A DNA stretch of 64,000 nucleotides from the NCBI GenBank assembly GCA_964059195.1, contig CAXKWD010000006.1:1914530-1978529 (forward strand), read 5' to 3'. A program made the position numbers and the translations under genes. This document shows, piece after piece, positions 31,373-43,985 of this stretch. Within the stretch, counting starts at the first letter, position 1. Each line of letters starts with the position of its first letter. Under the pieces are notes generated by a model. That model saw only the letters and a program-made list of their open reading frames with translations. It had not been told where the DNA came from and did not search any database. This DNA is from Ectobius pallidus. Taxonomy: Eukaryota; Arthropoda; Insecta; Blattodea; Ectobiidae.

Positions 31373-32024
31373 GTAAGGTAAGGTAAATCTTGTTTTGTCA
31401 GATGCTTCTAATAATTCGCTGTAATTGTTTGTTGTGTTTTCGTCATTTAACGAATTTTGTGTAGTGCTAAGATTTTTAATAGTCTCCATTGTGCCAAAAT
31501 ATTCGTACCTAATAGTCTATGCCTGTAAATCTTTAGACATAATTATAACTATTCCACTTAAGCACACATAGCATTTCATCGAACTGGGCGCGGTACGAAG
31601 CCAGAGAGCTTGGAAACAACCAGTTTTTAACCGACAATATTCTTTGTTATTAAATGTTGGCTTTTCGGACTAAATATGCTTTTATAAATATAATAGTTTG
31701 CTTCCACACCAACGATAACGGCAAATTTCATATTTTTACAATATAAATTGCATTCGGAATTACTGTACAAGGCATGCAAAAGGCATAACTACAGCCGAGA
31801 TTTCTATGTAATTACACAAATTTTTCACTTTTGTGGTGCACCACAACAACAGCTAAAAGCACCTTTTAAATGGGTTTTCACAGAATTATTCCAGAAACTG
31901 TATAAGCCTTTGACAAGACCACATCACCGCACAATGACAGGTTTTACTGACCGTCTCAACTCTAAGGCAAGTGTCATTGATCCTCCTGTGATCCTCAGAA
32001 AAGATTCCTTTCTTAGAATTTATC
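31373..32024. other. Downstream flank and possible hAT remnant
   Basis: The 96-codon plus-strand frame at 31748-32038 has no catalytic motif but runs into the hAT-like remnant below, so it may be decayed transposase. No terminal repeat identified for the preceding element. Confidence 0.4.
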
Positions 32025-32115
32025 CTCATTACATGTGACATTGAAAGGTCGTTTCCACCTATAAGAACACTATTTCAGACAGACGTCAATGTCCCTAATT
32101 AGCATCAAATTTTAA
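32025..32115 (+). pseudogene. hAT C-terminal motif remnant
   Basis: One frame reads LITCDIERSF and the next reads STYKNTISDRRQ, corresponding to the CDVERTFSRYKSLFRENRH region of the hAT transposase at 9889-11738. A frameshift divides the two parts in the middle of the motif. Only about 30 residues are recognisable, so this is a tentative remnant of the same hAT group. Confidence 0.5.
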
Positions 32116-32189
32116 AACAGTGAGATATAGGCCTATTTAGATTATTTTCCTTGCTTTTACCTCTCTCCATTGTAGGTTCATTTATGCGA

Positions 32190-32550
32190 CCCATGCCGCC
32201 CGGGCCTTATAGTGCTGCAACCTTCGGGAGAGAATTAGAGTTTGGATCACAAACACATACATACCTTTCTGACAAGACAAGGACTTGGAGGGCCTCCCCG
32301 GATGAGTGATCAACCCAACAACACGAACACATAGGACGAGACACACAATTCACACACACATGCACTTCGAACAAGGCGAGGATAGGAAAAAGATGATAAT
32401 GACGGTCAGATGATACCCGGGGACCACAAAGTCTTCAAGTTACCCGACATTTGTCTCACGGGTGAGGAAAACCCTTGGAAAAAACCCACATAGGTAACTT
32501 GTCCCGACCAGGATTCGAACCCGGGCCCGCTACGCCACAAAGGTGGATCT
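32190..32550 (-). mobile_element. tRNA-derived SINE-like repeat, family S3
   Basis: On the minus strand, TGGCGTAGCGGG is followed almost at once by a consensus B box, GGTTCGAATCCTGG. A body rich in GGTTTTCCTCACCCGTGAGA and CCCCGGGTATCATCTGACCG follows. The A and B boxes are too close for a tRNA, suggesting an internal deletion of the head or a recombinant. A CA-rich stretch lies in the 3' part. No target-site duplication found and no other copy in this window. Confidence 0.6.
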
Positions 32551-33404
32551 GAATAATTTTGTTTACACAAAATTGTGAATTGGTGAAAAGTTTGGGATCT
32601 TTTCTGTTTTTGTCACATTTTTAAGGCTTCTTTTCCACATCACAATATTCGAAATGTTTGTAATGCCCATGATTTAGGTAGAGAAATTTGTCAATGTAGG
32701 CCTACTGTATTTTTTAAGAATGGATTTCTCATACCTGTGGAAATACACGTAAATACACTGTTTTATCCTATTCTTGTAAATTGACGGTTGTAACATGTGA
32801 TTTATAAATTTCAAATATAATTATTCTGGCTAGAGATGTCTCATAATTCTTTTCCTAGCGGTAATATGTTGAATTGTAAATTTGTTTACGTACATTGCTT
32901 CATTTGTTAGGCAACAATTCATTCTCGTTTCTCGATATTAACATCATGTCTGTGTTGAGATATAACATGGATACTTAACAAATAACCACAACATTCGGTA
33001 CTTTAAATGTTACCGTACGGATGGATGCACCGTCAAATGAATAGATGACAATGGAGAGGTTGACAGAATGTTTATTTTTTCTATGCTATGCTACTACAGA
33101 AATTGTAGTATATAAGTTTGTATAACTTGTTATAGCTTCGATAACTTATATGCCGGACATGTGCAACCCTTAAATGACTATGCAAAACGTCGGTTACCTA
33201 ACTGTGCCATTAAATGAACGAATATATATACACTGGTAGGCCAATTAATTACAATTAATCTAATGAATAAACCTCATAATTATGAATTTCTATAGGCCTA
33301 TTTCATGGATTTTGATTTTAAACGCACCGCCTCTTGCAACGGCAACATTGTATAAGTATCGTCTGTCTCTTTCTTTCACTGTCTTCTCTCAGCGCTCCGG
33401 ATTG
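32551..33404. other. AT-rich DNA, no gene recognised
   Basis: Two TAGGCCTA palindromes (32697-32704 and 33293-33300). No transposon motif identified. Confidence 0.45.
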
Positions 33405-33407
33405 GTT

Positions 33408-33468
33408 TGTTTGCCGCTCCCCGCTCCCCGGACGGCATATAGGACAGGCGCCACGAGACTAGAAAAGA
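33408..33468 (+). repeat. Dispersed repeat Q, copy 2
   Basis: Inverted partner of 29566-29625: CCCCGGACGGCATATAGGAC then AGGCGCCACGAGACTAGAAA. A reading frame through it gives RTAYRTGATRLEKS, and the copy-1 frame gives RTACRTGARRLEKS, so the two peptide-like frames are conserved. I take these as a repeat-borne frame and not a gene. Confidence 0.7.
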
Positions 33469-34320
33469 GCTCTAATGGACGTTAATGGAAGACAGAAGCT
33501 CTTATAACCTGAGAGCCGAATCGACGCGAAAGTAAACCAATGAAGACCTTTGACATGAATTATAACAAGCCTGCAGCAGTAAACAATCATCTTATGGTTT
33601 GAAGGGTTCAAATATTGCTCACAGTTTTGTTTTTAATCGCGTTTAAATTATGGCGTGATTTTACGATATGGTCATCTAAAAACGGTTGTGTACTCTTCCT
33701 TAAGCCTGTAACCGTTGCCGGTGTGTCGGAATTTTGTCCAGGAGGAAATATTTTTACGTGTATGTGGATGTACAGACATGGGACGAAGTTCTTTACACAC
33801 CACATAAATGTCATATACCTGGACCGGGATCGAGCTCGCAAACTTCAGGAGTAGGCCTAATTGCCAGTGCTTAACTGAATGTTCCACTTTAGGCCAACCA
33901 ATTTTCCGTTTACTATTTGAAGAATAATGCTCCTTATGTTTATAAATTTCGTCATTCCAGCTCAATTCAACGCAGTGACTTGACTTCACCAAGTAGGATT
34001 TTAAAGAAATGTTGTGCATATATGCCCTTATAGAGACTCAGATAAGTATCATTTTTCTTCTTCGTACATCAACCGGTTTAGAAAAAAATGATTACGTAAA
34101 GTTCCTAAAACTTCTAAAAATGTCAAGACCTTCATATTTTTAAATTGCGATTGTACAGGTGGGGGAAAAGCGGACCGACTAAAATATCTAAGTTGCCGAT
34201 ATGAGCCACTGCGCATGCCTAGCGCATTCACAAGATAGCAGGGAATGTATTGAAATTTGTTCTAGTGTCGACTGTTGACTTAGCCCATTTCGAAACCCAG
34301 GCTGTTGTCCAACTACAAAG
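33469..34320. other. No recognisable gene
   Basis: Overlapping frames on both strands at 33608-34019 lack motifs. The region precedes the hAT at 34329. Confidence 0.4.
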
Positions 34321-34597
34321 GTCTAAGGCAGTGTTTTTCAACCTTTTTCATGACACGACCCCCCCTAGTATCAAAACATATTTCGCGACCCCCCAACCGC
34401 TTTTTCCATGTATGTTAAAAATATGTAATACAACAATTTTAGGCGTTTGCGTTATTTGCGCCATCTGTTGGTAACACTAGGAACTAGTGCAGGTTCCGGA
34501 TGTTAGCAACAGATGGCGCTGGTAGTCCACGGAAGATCCACAAGTTTCGAGACGTTTCTTTACGCTTCGAGATAATTCTCGCTAGAATGCGCTGGCC

Positions 34598-34605
34598 TAT
34601 AAATA
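34598..34605 (+). promoter_or_regulatory. TATA box of hAT transposase gene
   Basis: TATAAATA in a GC-rich setting (GCGCTGGCC before, CGGCGGTCAACC after), about 260 bp upstream of the transposase ATG. It would place a start near 34630. Upstream lies a GC-rich segment ending at the left terminus. Assignment is from position and sequence only. Confidence 0.5.
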
Positions 34606-34861
34606 CGGCGGTCAACCGCGGCCATGGCAGTTTGATGCAAGACAGCGAAGGAAGTCGAATCAGAAGCAATCCCGATAAGTGAAAACGATTCAGAAGTGTA
34701 AATTCGGTGTTATGTGGACTGTAAGGTGCCTTGGAGTTGGAGTAATTATAGACTGATTTGTGAGCGTAAGTCACGCGTGGTCATGTCTGCTGTTTAGTTG
34801 TTTGAAGAGCGCGAACCACTTGTTTTACAGTACGTATTTATTTGAGTTGTTATAATTGAAA

Positions 34862-36692
34862 ATGGATAAATTCCTGAAAAGATCATCAGACCCATCAACG
34901 TCTAGCGGGATTAGTGGAATAAAGAAAAAACGTCTTTATGACGACAATTATTTAAAATTTGGGTTTACTGTGATTGGCAGTAAACCGCAGTGCGTAATTT
35001 GCTTTGAAATTTTGTCAAGAGAAAGCATGAAGCCATCGAAGTTGGTACGCCACCTAAACACAAAACATCCTAATGAAAAAAATAAACCCGTGGAATTTTT
35101 TTTTGCGAAAATTTAAAAGCTCTGGAACATCAAAAAACTGCTATAGGACAAATGTCCAACCTAAATGAGAAAGCGTTGCTCGCTAGTTATCAAGTAGCTT
35201 TTCGTGTGGCTAAAGCAGGGAAATCTCACAGTATTGCCGAAAATTTGATTTTACCAGCGGCTTTAGATATAGCAGAGATTATGTTTGGCAAGCAAGAGGT
35301 CGAAAAGCTCAAAAGTATACCTCTCTCTGACAATACCATTCAACGCAGGATAAGCAATATGGCGTCTGATGTTCGTGATCAAGTCATAGAAAAAAATAAA
35401 GAAAAGTTCTTTTGTATCCTTGCAATTTGATGAATCAACGGATATTGCGGGTTGTGCGCAATTTGTAGCTTTTGTGCGTTTTGAATCCAATGAAATAATA
35501 ATGGAAGAAATACTATTTTGCAAGGCACTTCCCAAAAATACTACAGGTCAATGCTTGCATGACATGTTCCTTGAAGCTACGCAAGATATGAATATTGATT
35601 GGGCACAAAAATGCATTGCTATTTGTAGTGACGGAGCAAAAGCCATGACTGGTGCGAAGAGTGGATTTATTGCTAGACTGAAAGAACAGATGCCAAACGC
35701 TTGTCGGATGCATTGCTTTCTCCATCGCCAAGCTCTTGCAGCCAAATCCTTACCGCAAGAATACAGTCAAGTTCTTAATATTATTATTAACATTGTAAAT
35801 TCTATTAAAGGAAAAGCGTTGCAGACTCGATTGTTTCGAATCATTTGTGAAGATATGGGGACACTACACCGCAATTTGCTTTACCATACAGAGGTTAGGT
35901 GGTTATCAAAAGGCAAAGTACCGGTACTGACCAGAGTTATTGAACTTCGCGCTGAACTATTGGTATATTTACAGCAAGCCAAGTCACATTACTCTGAATT
36001 CATTTCTGACCCGGAATTCCTTTTAAAATTGGCTTTTCTTTCTGACTTATTTGAACATTTAAATAACTTGAATAAAAGTCTTCAAGGGCGTGTTGAAAAT
36101 GTCATTACAGCAAAAGACAAACTCCATGGCTTTATAAAAAAAATTGAATTGTGGTCATCATCTATAAATCAAAACAACTTTGATTCATTTTCGTCCACAC
36201 AGTCTTTCATTGAAGAAGTCGGAAGCGAGATCAACATCAACTCATATATATCTGGTATGAAAATGGTGTTACATAATTTGAAGAAAGAATTGTGTCATTA
36301 CTTCTCACTGCAAGAGATATCGGATAACACTGGGCAAAGATGGATCTTAAATCCGTTTTTAAATGCAGCTATAAACGAGGCAAATTTAGCAGCTAAGCTC
36401 AAAGAGAATCTGCTGGAACTATCTGCCGATGGAATTCAAGTCTGAAAATTTGGATACGTTTTGGTTAAAAAGAAGAACAGAATACCCGGAATTAACAACC
36501 GAGGCTTTGAAGTGTTTGATTCCATTTTCTACCTCGTACTTGTGCGAGTTGGCATTTTCCTCAATGGCGCGAATAAAATGTAAACTAAGAAATCGCTTAA
36601 ATTTGGAAAACGATTTAATACTTAATGTGGCAAAAACGGATCCACGATGGGAGAAATTAATTGAACAAACTCAAGCGCAACCTTCACATTAA
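34862..36692 (+). pseudogene. hAT transposase (ZBED5/SCAND3-like), frameshifted
   Basis: The ATG at 34862 opens a basic N-terminus and a BED-type zinc finger (CVICFEILSRESMKPSKLVR, then HLNTKH). A T-run near 35092-35104 shifts the frame into NLKALEHQKTAIGQM and SYQVAFRVAKAGKSHSIAEN. A second slip near 35408 precedes SLQFDESTDIAGCAQF (first catalytic D). CSDGAKAMTG holds the second D. RMHCFLHRQALAAK is the Cys-His segment and HTEVRWLSKGKV the conserved tryptophan block. A third slip near 36430 leads to CELAFSSMARIKCKLRNRL with the terminal E, then a stop at 36692. Three frameshifts of one or two bases and no missing domain: a recent but inactive copy of the group that gave rise to vertebrate ZBED5, FAM200 and SCAND3. 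Confidence 0.92.
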
Positions 36693-37357
36693 AATGAACG
36701 ATTACTCGAAGGTTTTATTTCTTGTTAATGAGTTTGTGTAAATAACATAAAGAGTATCATTTTGCGTTAACAATACATACTGCTATTTAAGATAATCAAG
36801 CACAGATGTAATCATTTTCTATTTAAACACATTTTTAATATATTTTTTTTTGTAATAACATGTTTTAAACTAGCATTTTTCTGACTTGTATGATTGATTA
36901 TATGGAAATTTTGTTAAATATAATAATTTTAACTCTTATCGACTTTTTATTTAAGTCTCACAAATTATATGTTGTATAAAAAAAACTGAAGTTTTCTCGA
37001 CCTCTCGCGACCCCCCTACAGAGGCTCCGCGACCCCCCAGGGGGTCGCGACCCTTAGGTTGAAAAACACTGGTCTAAGGAATACGCGTGGACACTGGAGT
37101 GGACAAGGCTCTGCAATCAGCTACAAGAGTCGGTTCGCTTTTTTTCCCTACCTATACCCCTCTCAAATTAAGATAGATTGGAGAAGTGTAATTTTTCTGC
37201 ATTTGAATGCTCTTCTTTAAATACAACACAACGGGAGGAAAGATGGTTATATTTTCAAATTTGAAGTCAACATTTTTATTTTGGATTTTCCGAAACTAGC
37301 TAAATTCTATTTTATTTTTTTTTTATGTTTTTAAACTGATGGTGTGAGTTTAAAAAT

Positions 37358-37603
37358 ATCACCTGCGTGGTCTCGTGGTTAACTTCACTGGTACGGATCT
37401 GCAGACCCGGTTCGATTCCCACTACCTCGGCTTTTTTTTTCTGAGGTAGGGAGCTCTAGAACAAGGTGCACTCAGCCTCGTGATACAAAGTAAGGAGCTG
37501 CTTTGGTCCCGGAAACCTTCATTCACGGCCGTTCATGTCCGGCTAGTTCCTCGTGGGGATGTAGCGCCATGTAGATTAGTTTATTTTAGTTTATTTTTAG
37601 GTA
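37358..37603 (+). mobile_element. tRNA-derived SINE S2, 11-bp TSD
   Basis: Flanked by agtttaaaaat on both sides (37347-37357 and 37604-37614). The head carries an A box (TGGTCTCGTGGTTA) and a B box (GGTTCGATTCC). The body has CTCAGCCTCGTGATACAAAG and a TCCCGGAAACCTTCATTCAC block, and the tail is (TTTAGTTTATT). It is the better-preserved relative of 1962-2225. Confidence 0.88.
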
Positions 37604-37798
37604 AGTTTAAAAATGTAATCATAATGAATTCACACGGAAAGCTGTGTTCATAATGCTTTTAATAATCAAGTGTTTTTAACCTTGAAAAAGAATTAGGATA
37701 CATCTTAAAATTTCTTTGAGTACATTACATTCTGATTATGTTAACAAAAGCATTTTGCTTCCAACATCATGTATGATAACTTCAGGAAGAAATCATCT

Positions 37799-38348
37799 CG
37801 GGTCTCCTAGTCAATATTTTTAAGATATGTCTTTCCTCCCCCATGCTCGCAAAATGTCCAGCCGATTTCATCCTCCGTGATTTAATTACGCTTACTATAT
37901 CCGGTGGGGTACGCCGTGGTGTAGTGATTAAGACACTGCACTACAAACCGAAAGGTCGCTGGTTCGATCCTCGATGAAGTCATTGGGATTTTTCAATTGG
38001 CCTAATCCTTCTGGGGGCACTATGGCCCTGGGGTCGACTCAGCCTCTAACAGAAATGAGTACCAGGAGCAATCATGGTGGTAAAGGTGGCCGGTGCGTGA
38101 GGCTGACAACCTTACCACCTTCATGTGCCAAATGTCTAAAAATATGGGAGGATTAACCTCCTGGAACCCTAAGGGCCTCGACGATCTATATATGTAACAC
38201 TTTACACTTTTCTATATCGTGTAATAAGTACAGGTTATGAAGCTCGTCGTTGTGCAGTTTTCTCGAGTCCCCATTTTCATCTCTCTTAGGCCCTAATATT
38301 TTCCTTAAGCACCCTGTTTTCGAATACTCTCAGATTATGTTCTTCCCG
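37799..38348 (-). mobile_element. GTAA-family non-LTR fragment split by a SINE
   Basis: Minus-strand copy of the post-RT region of the element at 13660. It covers, from high to low coordinates, GREEHNLRVFENR, the WAGHVARM-like block and the start of the GRP block. Both ends are truncated, so no GTAA tail. A SINE sits at 37906-38211 with imperfect copies of ctatatc around it. The coding frame is decayed. Confidence 0.78.
37906..38211 (+). mobile_element. SINE S1 copy
   Basis: Starts GGGGTACGCCGTGGTGTAGT (A box) with a B box GGTTCGATCC and has the S1 body. It ends CACTTTACACTTTT. Target-site duplication is about ctatatcYggt, with mismatches. The frame reading FFNWPNPSGGTMALGSTQ inside it is repeat sequence and not a gene. 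Confidence 0.88.
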
Positions 38349-38652
38349 AAGAGTACGCTTAGAGTGAGGTAGACGTGCTTATTATGTAAACGTAGGTTCG
38401 ATTGTAAGAGTGGAAGGACTAACCTATCCATCTCAACCTCCAAAATGTTTCCTCGCCGAATTATGCCTACACGGTATAACTGAGACAAGAAGCGTGCATT
38501 GAATATGCTCTGTATCAATATAAGCTCGTGGAGTGTCTTCGAACTGTCTCATCTGCTCAGTTATACTCGTTAGAGCTAGTCCTCTTACCTGGCTGCGAAA
38601 ATGGCCGTGTCCGAAAACTGAAGTCGGTAACTACGTGCTAGTAGCTAATAAC

Positions 38653-39298
38653 TAGAGACCTGATTTTAAAGGGAATTCATTTTTTTATAATTCATCACAA
38701 AACTTGATAAAATTGAATAGGGCATTACTTAGTAAGTTTCAACTGCAAATGATCAGGTTTTAACTTCCCTTATTTCCCTTTTTTAGGCTCATCTCCCTTT
38801 TTTTTTAGGAACTTTCCCTTTCCAGTACCTTTTTTGCTAATTTATTTTGAGAATTTCGTAAATTACCCAGTATTTGGTAATATTAAAACATTAAAAATTG
38901 TTTTCACTGATTCACCATTGAAAAAATAATTCCTCCCAGCAGAATAGAGCGTTACAGAGAAATCACAGGCTTGGGGAACATGGATTTCGTGTGCTGTTTT
39001 CCTCCGTGAGAATTTCAACAAGATCAAGGAATTTCTTCAGTCATTAGATGACAAAGAATCAGCACCTGTAGAGCAAGCAAAGACTTTACTTACAAACCCG
39101 AATTACGTTATCTAATTCAACTCTTTTCTAATGAAGTAAAGTAAAACATAAAACAAACAAGTAGGCCTATGTCTCTGTTGAATTTTTACACTCTCTTATA
39201 CTTTTGTATCCCCTTTTTCCACCTATTTTTTTTGGCAATTATTTCCCTTTTTCGGTCCTTTTTTGGGTGAAAATTTTCCCTTTAAAATCCGGCCTCTA
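38653..39298. mobile_element. Non-autonomous hAT, TSD ctaataac
   Basis: Termini TAGAGACCTGATTTTAAAGG and the complement of CCTTTAAAATCCGGCCTCTA are inverted. Identical ctaataac lies outside (38645-38652 and 39299-39306). Subterminal AAGGGAAA/TTTCCCTT motifs are repeated many times. About 130 bp of the interior (38960-39095) resembles the TRWGTWISCVIFLCENFN region of a hAT transposase, here decayed (WGTWISC...). It is the inverted-orientation sister of 57228-57870. Confidence 0.92.
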
Positions 39299-39306
39299 CT
39301 AATAAC

Positions 39307-40847
39307 CACATAGTACAAGCTTCCTTCATGTTTTCTTCAATCGCTGCATCAGGTTGCTTATAGATTGTCAAGGATGCTATGGTTTAATCTACAAGTAATT
39401 AATGAACCAAGCATTCTCAATTCCTAGCTCGTAAACGCTTGCTATGCAATGTGCACCTTTTGGTCATGACATCTGACGCCACTTCCGACTACTTAGTCAA
39501 CTATCTAATTAACTTCAGTTGAAAATATACCTTTCGGACACAGCCTGAGACTATCTCGTGTATTGGACGCTGAGCTTTCATAAACTGATATTCTGGCGAT
39601 TATTATTAAGTTACTATTTTTACATGACCTTAAAATACATTTGTACGATCTACAGTCTATGCAAGTTGAAATAAGTTATAAGCCGACCTTCTTGCATCCT
39701 TTAGATTTTCTTTATTAAAATATATCCTTATAATCTTTAAGATCAGAAAAGATCATTTAAACAAATCACCATTTTCACATAAAATGGTAGATCTGTGCTA
39801 CTCTCTGACTATTAAGCAATTAACACATGGAAGGGTTCCTAGGTTAAAAGGTAAGGTAACAGTTTACGAACGCAGCAAAGACCATGTAAGTCCCAGGAAT
39901 TATCTGAAAGTTATTTGCATTTTTATTCACATACGTGAGACCATTCTGCTAGTTTCCTTCCCTAAAATGTTGTGAGCCTTTTAATTTAATCTAATGTTTT
40001 AAAGTGTGTTATCAAAGTGTCTTCAACAAATGTATTACATATTGTAGGAATGTAAATCATAGTTTTGGGATATTACTCTAATTGCATAGTTAGTGACTGT
40101 TAGTTAGTTAGATACTGCCATGTATCGGAGAATGACATGGAATTGTTGGAGAAATTGATAAACGTTTGATCACATGAAAATAGAGGACAAATGATTAGGC
40201 CTACAAATATTGCTTTCGTGCTTATTTAGAAGAAAGGCAATCCAACAACTGTCTAAATATCGCAGCAGTCAATAGAGTGTACAATGCTTCACGCAATTAA
40301 GCCTATTCTGTTTTATGAACTGCTGGATTTCTTAGATTTATGCCTCATTTCTGTACGCATAAATGAGTAAAGCCTGTAATGAAAGCTGTAATAAATAAAT
40401 AAAAATTCAAACATTCTAGAACCGTGCAATATAACCACTGTAGCACGTAATCACTGCGATTGACTGCATTTATATCAAGTATAGTACTATAGGGAAACGC
40501 TTTTTTTTTCAAAACCTTTAGCCAGACTGACTGCACAGATTTTCAACAAAATTAAGCACTCTCATGCTACATGAGAATACAGTAGCTTTAATTTTGTGAA
40601 CAACACTTATAATATTTGTCAAATATTACTTTTATCCTGAATATTTCTATAAAGTTCACACAGTCCATTAAAAAACATAGCTCCAAAAGTGAGTAAGTTA
40701 TTGCAGATAATAATTATTTTCCTTAAATCTGAGATCAAATTCTAACGGGAGGACCTCAGGGAGGGGTGATAGCTGCTTTGAAGTTAAACGTGTGTATATA
40801 TATAACTAAATTATGTCATAGTTATTGCAATTTTAATTTATAATTAT
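39307..40847. other. No recognisable gene
   Basis: Frames of about 63 codons (39784-39975 plus; 40345-40536 minus) have no motif. One TAGGCCTA near 40194. Confidence 0.45.
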
Positions 40848-41719
40848 AAAATTAGTAGCAAAATAATAATGCTAACTTTTTTCATTAAAAAGTCATTTCA
40901 TCTAGTGGGTTCGTGACCCTCCCTTCATAGTCAGTGAGACAGAAAAGCAATGGGAGTCATAGGGGTATTTTTATTTTTAAGTCTTATCATATTAAGAAGA
41001 ATATTAATAGCCTATAAAGATTACAACAAAGAGCAACTCTGCAAAATTTAAATGACATAACACAAATGGTTATTGTAATATTGTGGTTTTATTAAAGAAA
41101 AATGAGAGTTTCGGATAATCACGTCTAAAGTTGTGACGTGTACTTGTATTAATATCCTCCACTTAAAAGCATTCCAAAACTCTAGTAATAACAATTACCA
41201 GAAAAACTCAGTATTGCGTTGATAAAAACCTTATGCTATCACTAAAAAAAATTAAAAGAATTGTTTTTTTTAAATTGTTTTCTAGTGTATCATACCCCTT
41301 AATGCACCTTGTGCTTTTAAAATTTTTTCACATTTTTAAACATACTTTTCTGTTTACCTTGTTCTTTTCGTGTTTTTCTTAGCGTATATAAACAACCGCT
41401 CGGGAAGCGGGACTCAAACCCGGAACTTTCTGTACCACAGCCTTAGCTACGGCGTCTAAGGAGATCGTCATGTTGAGTAAAATAAGGGCCGGCTTCCTGG
41501 CAGCTACGTTTTTGTGATAATTGTGGATTACAAGAACAGAGATGCGGTATGTTTGTACCGAATGTTAGTCTTGGTACTGAAAGTGTATATTAATATCATT
41601 TATCCCTATGACTCCCATTGCTTTTCGGTCTCAGGGACTAAGAAGGGAGGGTCACGAACCCATTAGATGAAGTGACTTTTAATGAAAAAAGTGAACACTA
41701 TTATTTTTCTACTAATTTT
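40848..41719. mobile_element. Foldback element with 120-bp inverted arms
   Basis: The left arm (40848 to about 40968) and the right arm (about 41601-41719) are inverted copies. Shared blocks are AAAATTAGTAGNAAAATAAT, GTGGGTTCGTGACCCTCCC / its AATGGGTTCGTGACCCTCCC counterpart, and CAATGGGAGTCATAG. No transposase inside. A tRNA-like SINE head lies in the loop. No target-site duplication could be read. Confidence 0.75.
41400..41455 (-). mobile_element. tRNA-like pol III head
   Basis: On the minus strand an A-box-like CGTAGCTAAGG is followed about 20 bp later by GGGTTTGAGTCCCG, a B-box variant. No clover-leaf can be completed, so it is a SINE head or tRNA pseudogene rather than a tRNA gene. Confidence 0.5.
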
Positions 41720-43979
41720 AAAGCGATTTGTGACATTTGGAAAATTTTGTTTTCGTTTCTCCCAGTTTGGTTCTGTCGAACCAATACTAATATTTGTAAT
41801 AATATTACAGTGAAATAACGTTAAAAAGAAAAACTGTGATACCGTAATATTTTTATACAATATTGAAAAGAAACAATGTAATACGAAAAAAGTAAAATCA
41901 AAGGAAATGTTGGTTTCAACGAACCCCCCACCCCCCACATACGAAGTCCTAAGGTTATTCATAATCGTGTATTTTGCTGCACAGTGAGAATAGCGTAACT
42001 TACATTTCATTCCTCTTAGTTACAGATACAGAAGAGTCTGCTCGAGGGACTGTTGCCAGTTTCACCTCAGGCCTTCCAAATGGTAAGTTATCATCTTTAT
42101 TTTAAGCTATCCTTAAGTCGTAAAGTGTGGTATAAAAGTTCAACTTTGTTGAGAAGCCAGGTCATCTGTTATATCCATATTACGTCAGTTTTCACTTTAG
42201 ATATTTCGAAACCGTTTTTACAAAGAAATATGTCTGTGCTCAGGGAACTGAGTTATAACGTTAAGCGAGATTTACACAACTAACCATAAATATTTTATTA
42301 CGCATGACTTGAATATTTTTCGGTGCATACTATTGATGATTTGTCGCGGGTTATCAGCCAAGTCGATTTGATTGCCAACTTATAGCACAATATTTGAAAC
42401 ATTTCTTACAACCGTAAATATGGGAAAAAGGCGTTTATAATGAATTTTACATGGAAGAATGATGTATCGCACCGACAATTTTTAGAATTCACATTAAATA
42501 CAACGCAGCTTTTTATCGTGGAATAATGTTGTATGTCACTGGCACTACACTTGGAAGCAACATTGTGTTTTTGCATCACATACCTTCACTGCATGAAAGA
42601 TTTTATGGTAAGGGTTATATTTAGGTGGTAGAGATGCGAACATACTAAGATCATTTTTTCGGAAGTGGTGCGAAGAATGCTTTTGTACAGTTGTTTTAAA
42701 TGTTCTATAACAAGAGAGGTCCTGTTTCATGTGGAATTTCTTACATTATAATGATCCCAAGGCCGAAGTTAACTTGTAACTACTTCTAGTTACAATAGTG
42801 AATGGATCTGTTGGACTTAGCCACATAGCCTGTGAAATGGAGTCTGAGATCTCGTTTCATTCCTTTTTGTAGCCCAGAAAAATCCTAAAACTGTTCTTGA
42901 CTCACTTCTATAACCTGAAATGGTCTAATAAGTCTAGCCTCAGCTATGACACATTTCTCGTCATCAGGTATCATTAGACTAGAATTTTGCATCGATTAGT
43001 TTCCCTTTCCTGTTCTCATACTGTTTTCCACTGTGTCTAAGTCTCTTATTTTTACCATCTTTCCATTCACTTAATATGTTTCCCTCTCTTCCGTTATTTA
43101 AATATTTTATCAAGGAGGAGAAATATTCGCACTCTACACGCGGTCCGTTGTTGAAGTCATAGACGCGCCATACAACATTCTTCCAAGACTACAAATTTTC
43201 AGATTAAAATTTTCCACCTGAACGTTCATCTAAGCAGTTCCTGCCTATGCACTTCGTGTGTAGGATGTTCTATATAACATTATTCTGCATAAATGTCACT
43301 TCGATAAAAAGAAAGTTCCATACAACGTTCTTCTTGGGGTCTTCTCAATTAATGTTTATTTTAGTTGATTAACTACCATCTTTTAGGTGTTTCGTAAAAA
43401 ATAACACTCTGTATACTACCTTATAGTATGAAATAAGCCTAATGTAGTCTAAAATACAAAAGTATTCCTATTTTTATTGAATTTAATTATTGTAATCTTC
43501 TACAAGAGGAAGAGGTTAATGATTTGTATAAACTGCAGATTAATTGTCTTTTTCTTCTGTAGGGATCCAGGCCCGTTGAGGATCAGAAATGTAGGCCGGT
43601 GTCCCTAACAGAATTTGCTATATAATTTTCGGAGGACCACTGGATTATAATCCAGAAAATATATGTGCTTAGTAGTGTAGGAATATTGAAGGAAGCAGGA
43701 ATAATGGAGAGAGAGTATTGCTTTATTCTTCTTTTCTTGTAGATTACTGCTTCTCTTCTTACTCTTAGTTGTGATTGGCATTAACCAGAGTTTAATTATA
43801 ATCTGCTATCATTGCTAAGTAGATTTCAGGAGTGATACAAGGTTCATTTATTATTATAATATAATATGGTTTGTTTTCTACAACAACAATCCAAGTTTCT
43901 TTATTTTTTGTTCCAATAGTTACAATTCTTTAGAATAATTGAGCAGTATTGGCTCAAAATACTACTGCAGTATACTCTG
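41720..43979. other. Unique-looking DNA, no gene recognised
   Basis: The longest frame here (minus, 41663-42010) overlaps the foldback arm and is low complexity. No splice-flanked conserved exon could be identified by eye. Confidence 0.4.
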
Positions 43980-43985
43980 TCTGTC

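Larger units (their letters stand above)
34329..37071 (+). mobile_element. hAT transposon, full length, TSD gtctaagg
   Basis: Ends CAGTGTTTTTCAACCTTTTT and the complement of TTAGGTTGAAAAACACTG are inverted and flanked by identical gtctaagg (34321-34328 and 37072-37079). Subterminal regions are rich in CGCGACCCCCC on both sides. The element is 2743 bp with one transposase gene on the plus strand, broken only by small frameshifts. This CAGTGTTTTTCAACC terminus is familiar from hAT elements in many animals. Confidence 0.94.
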
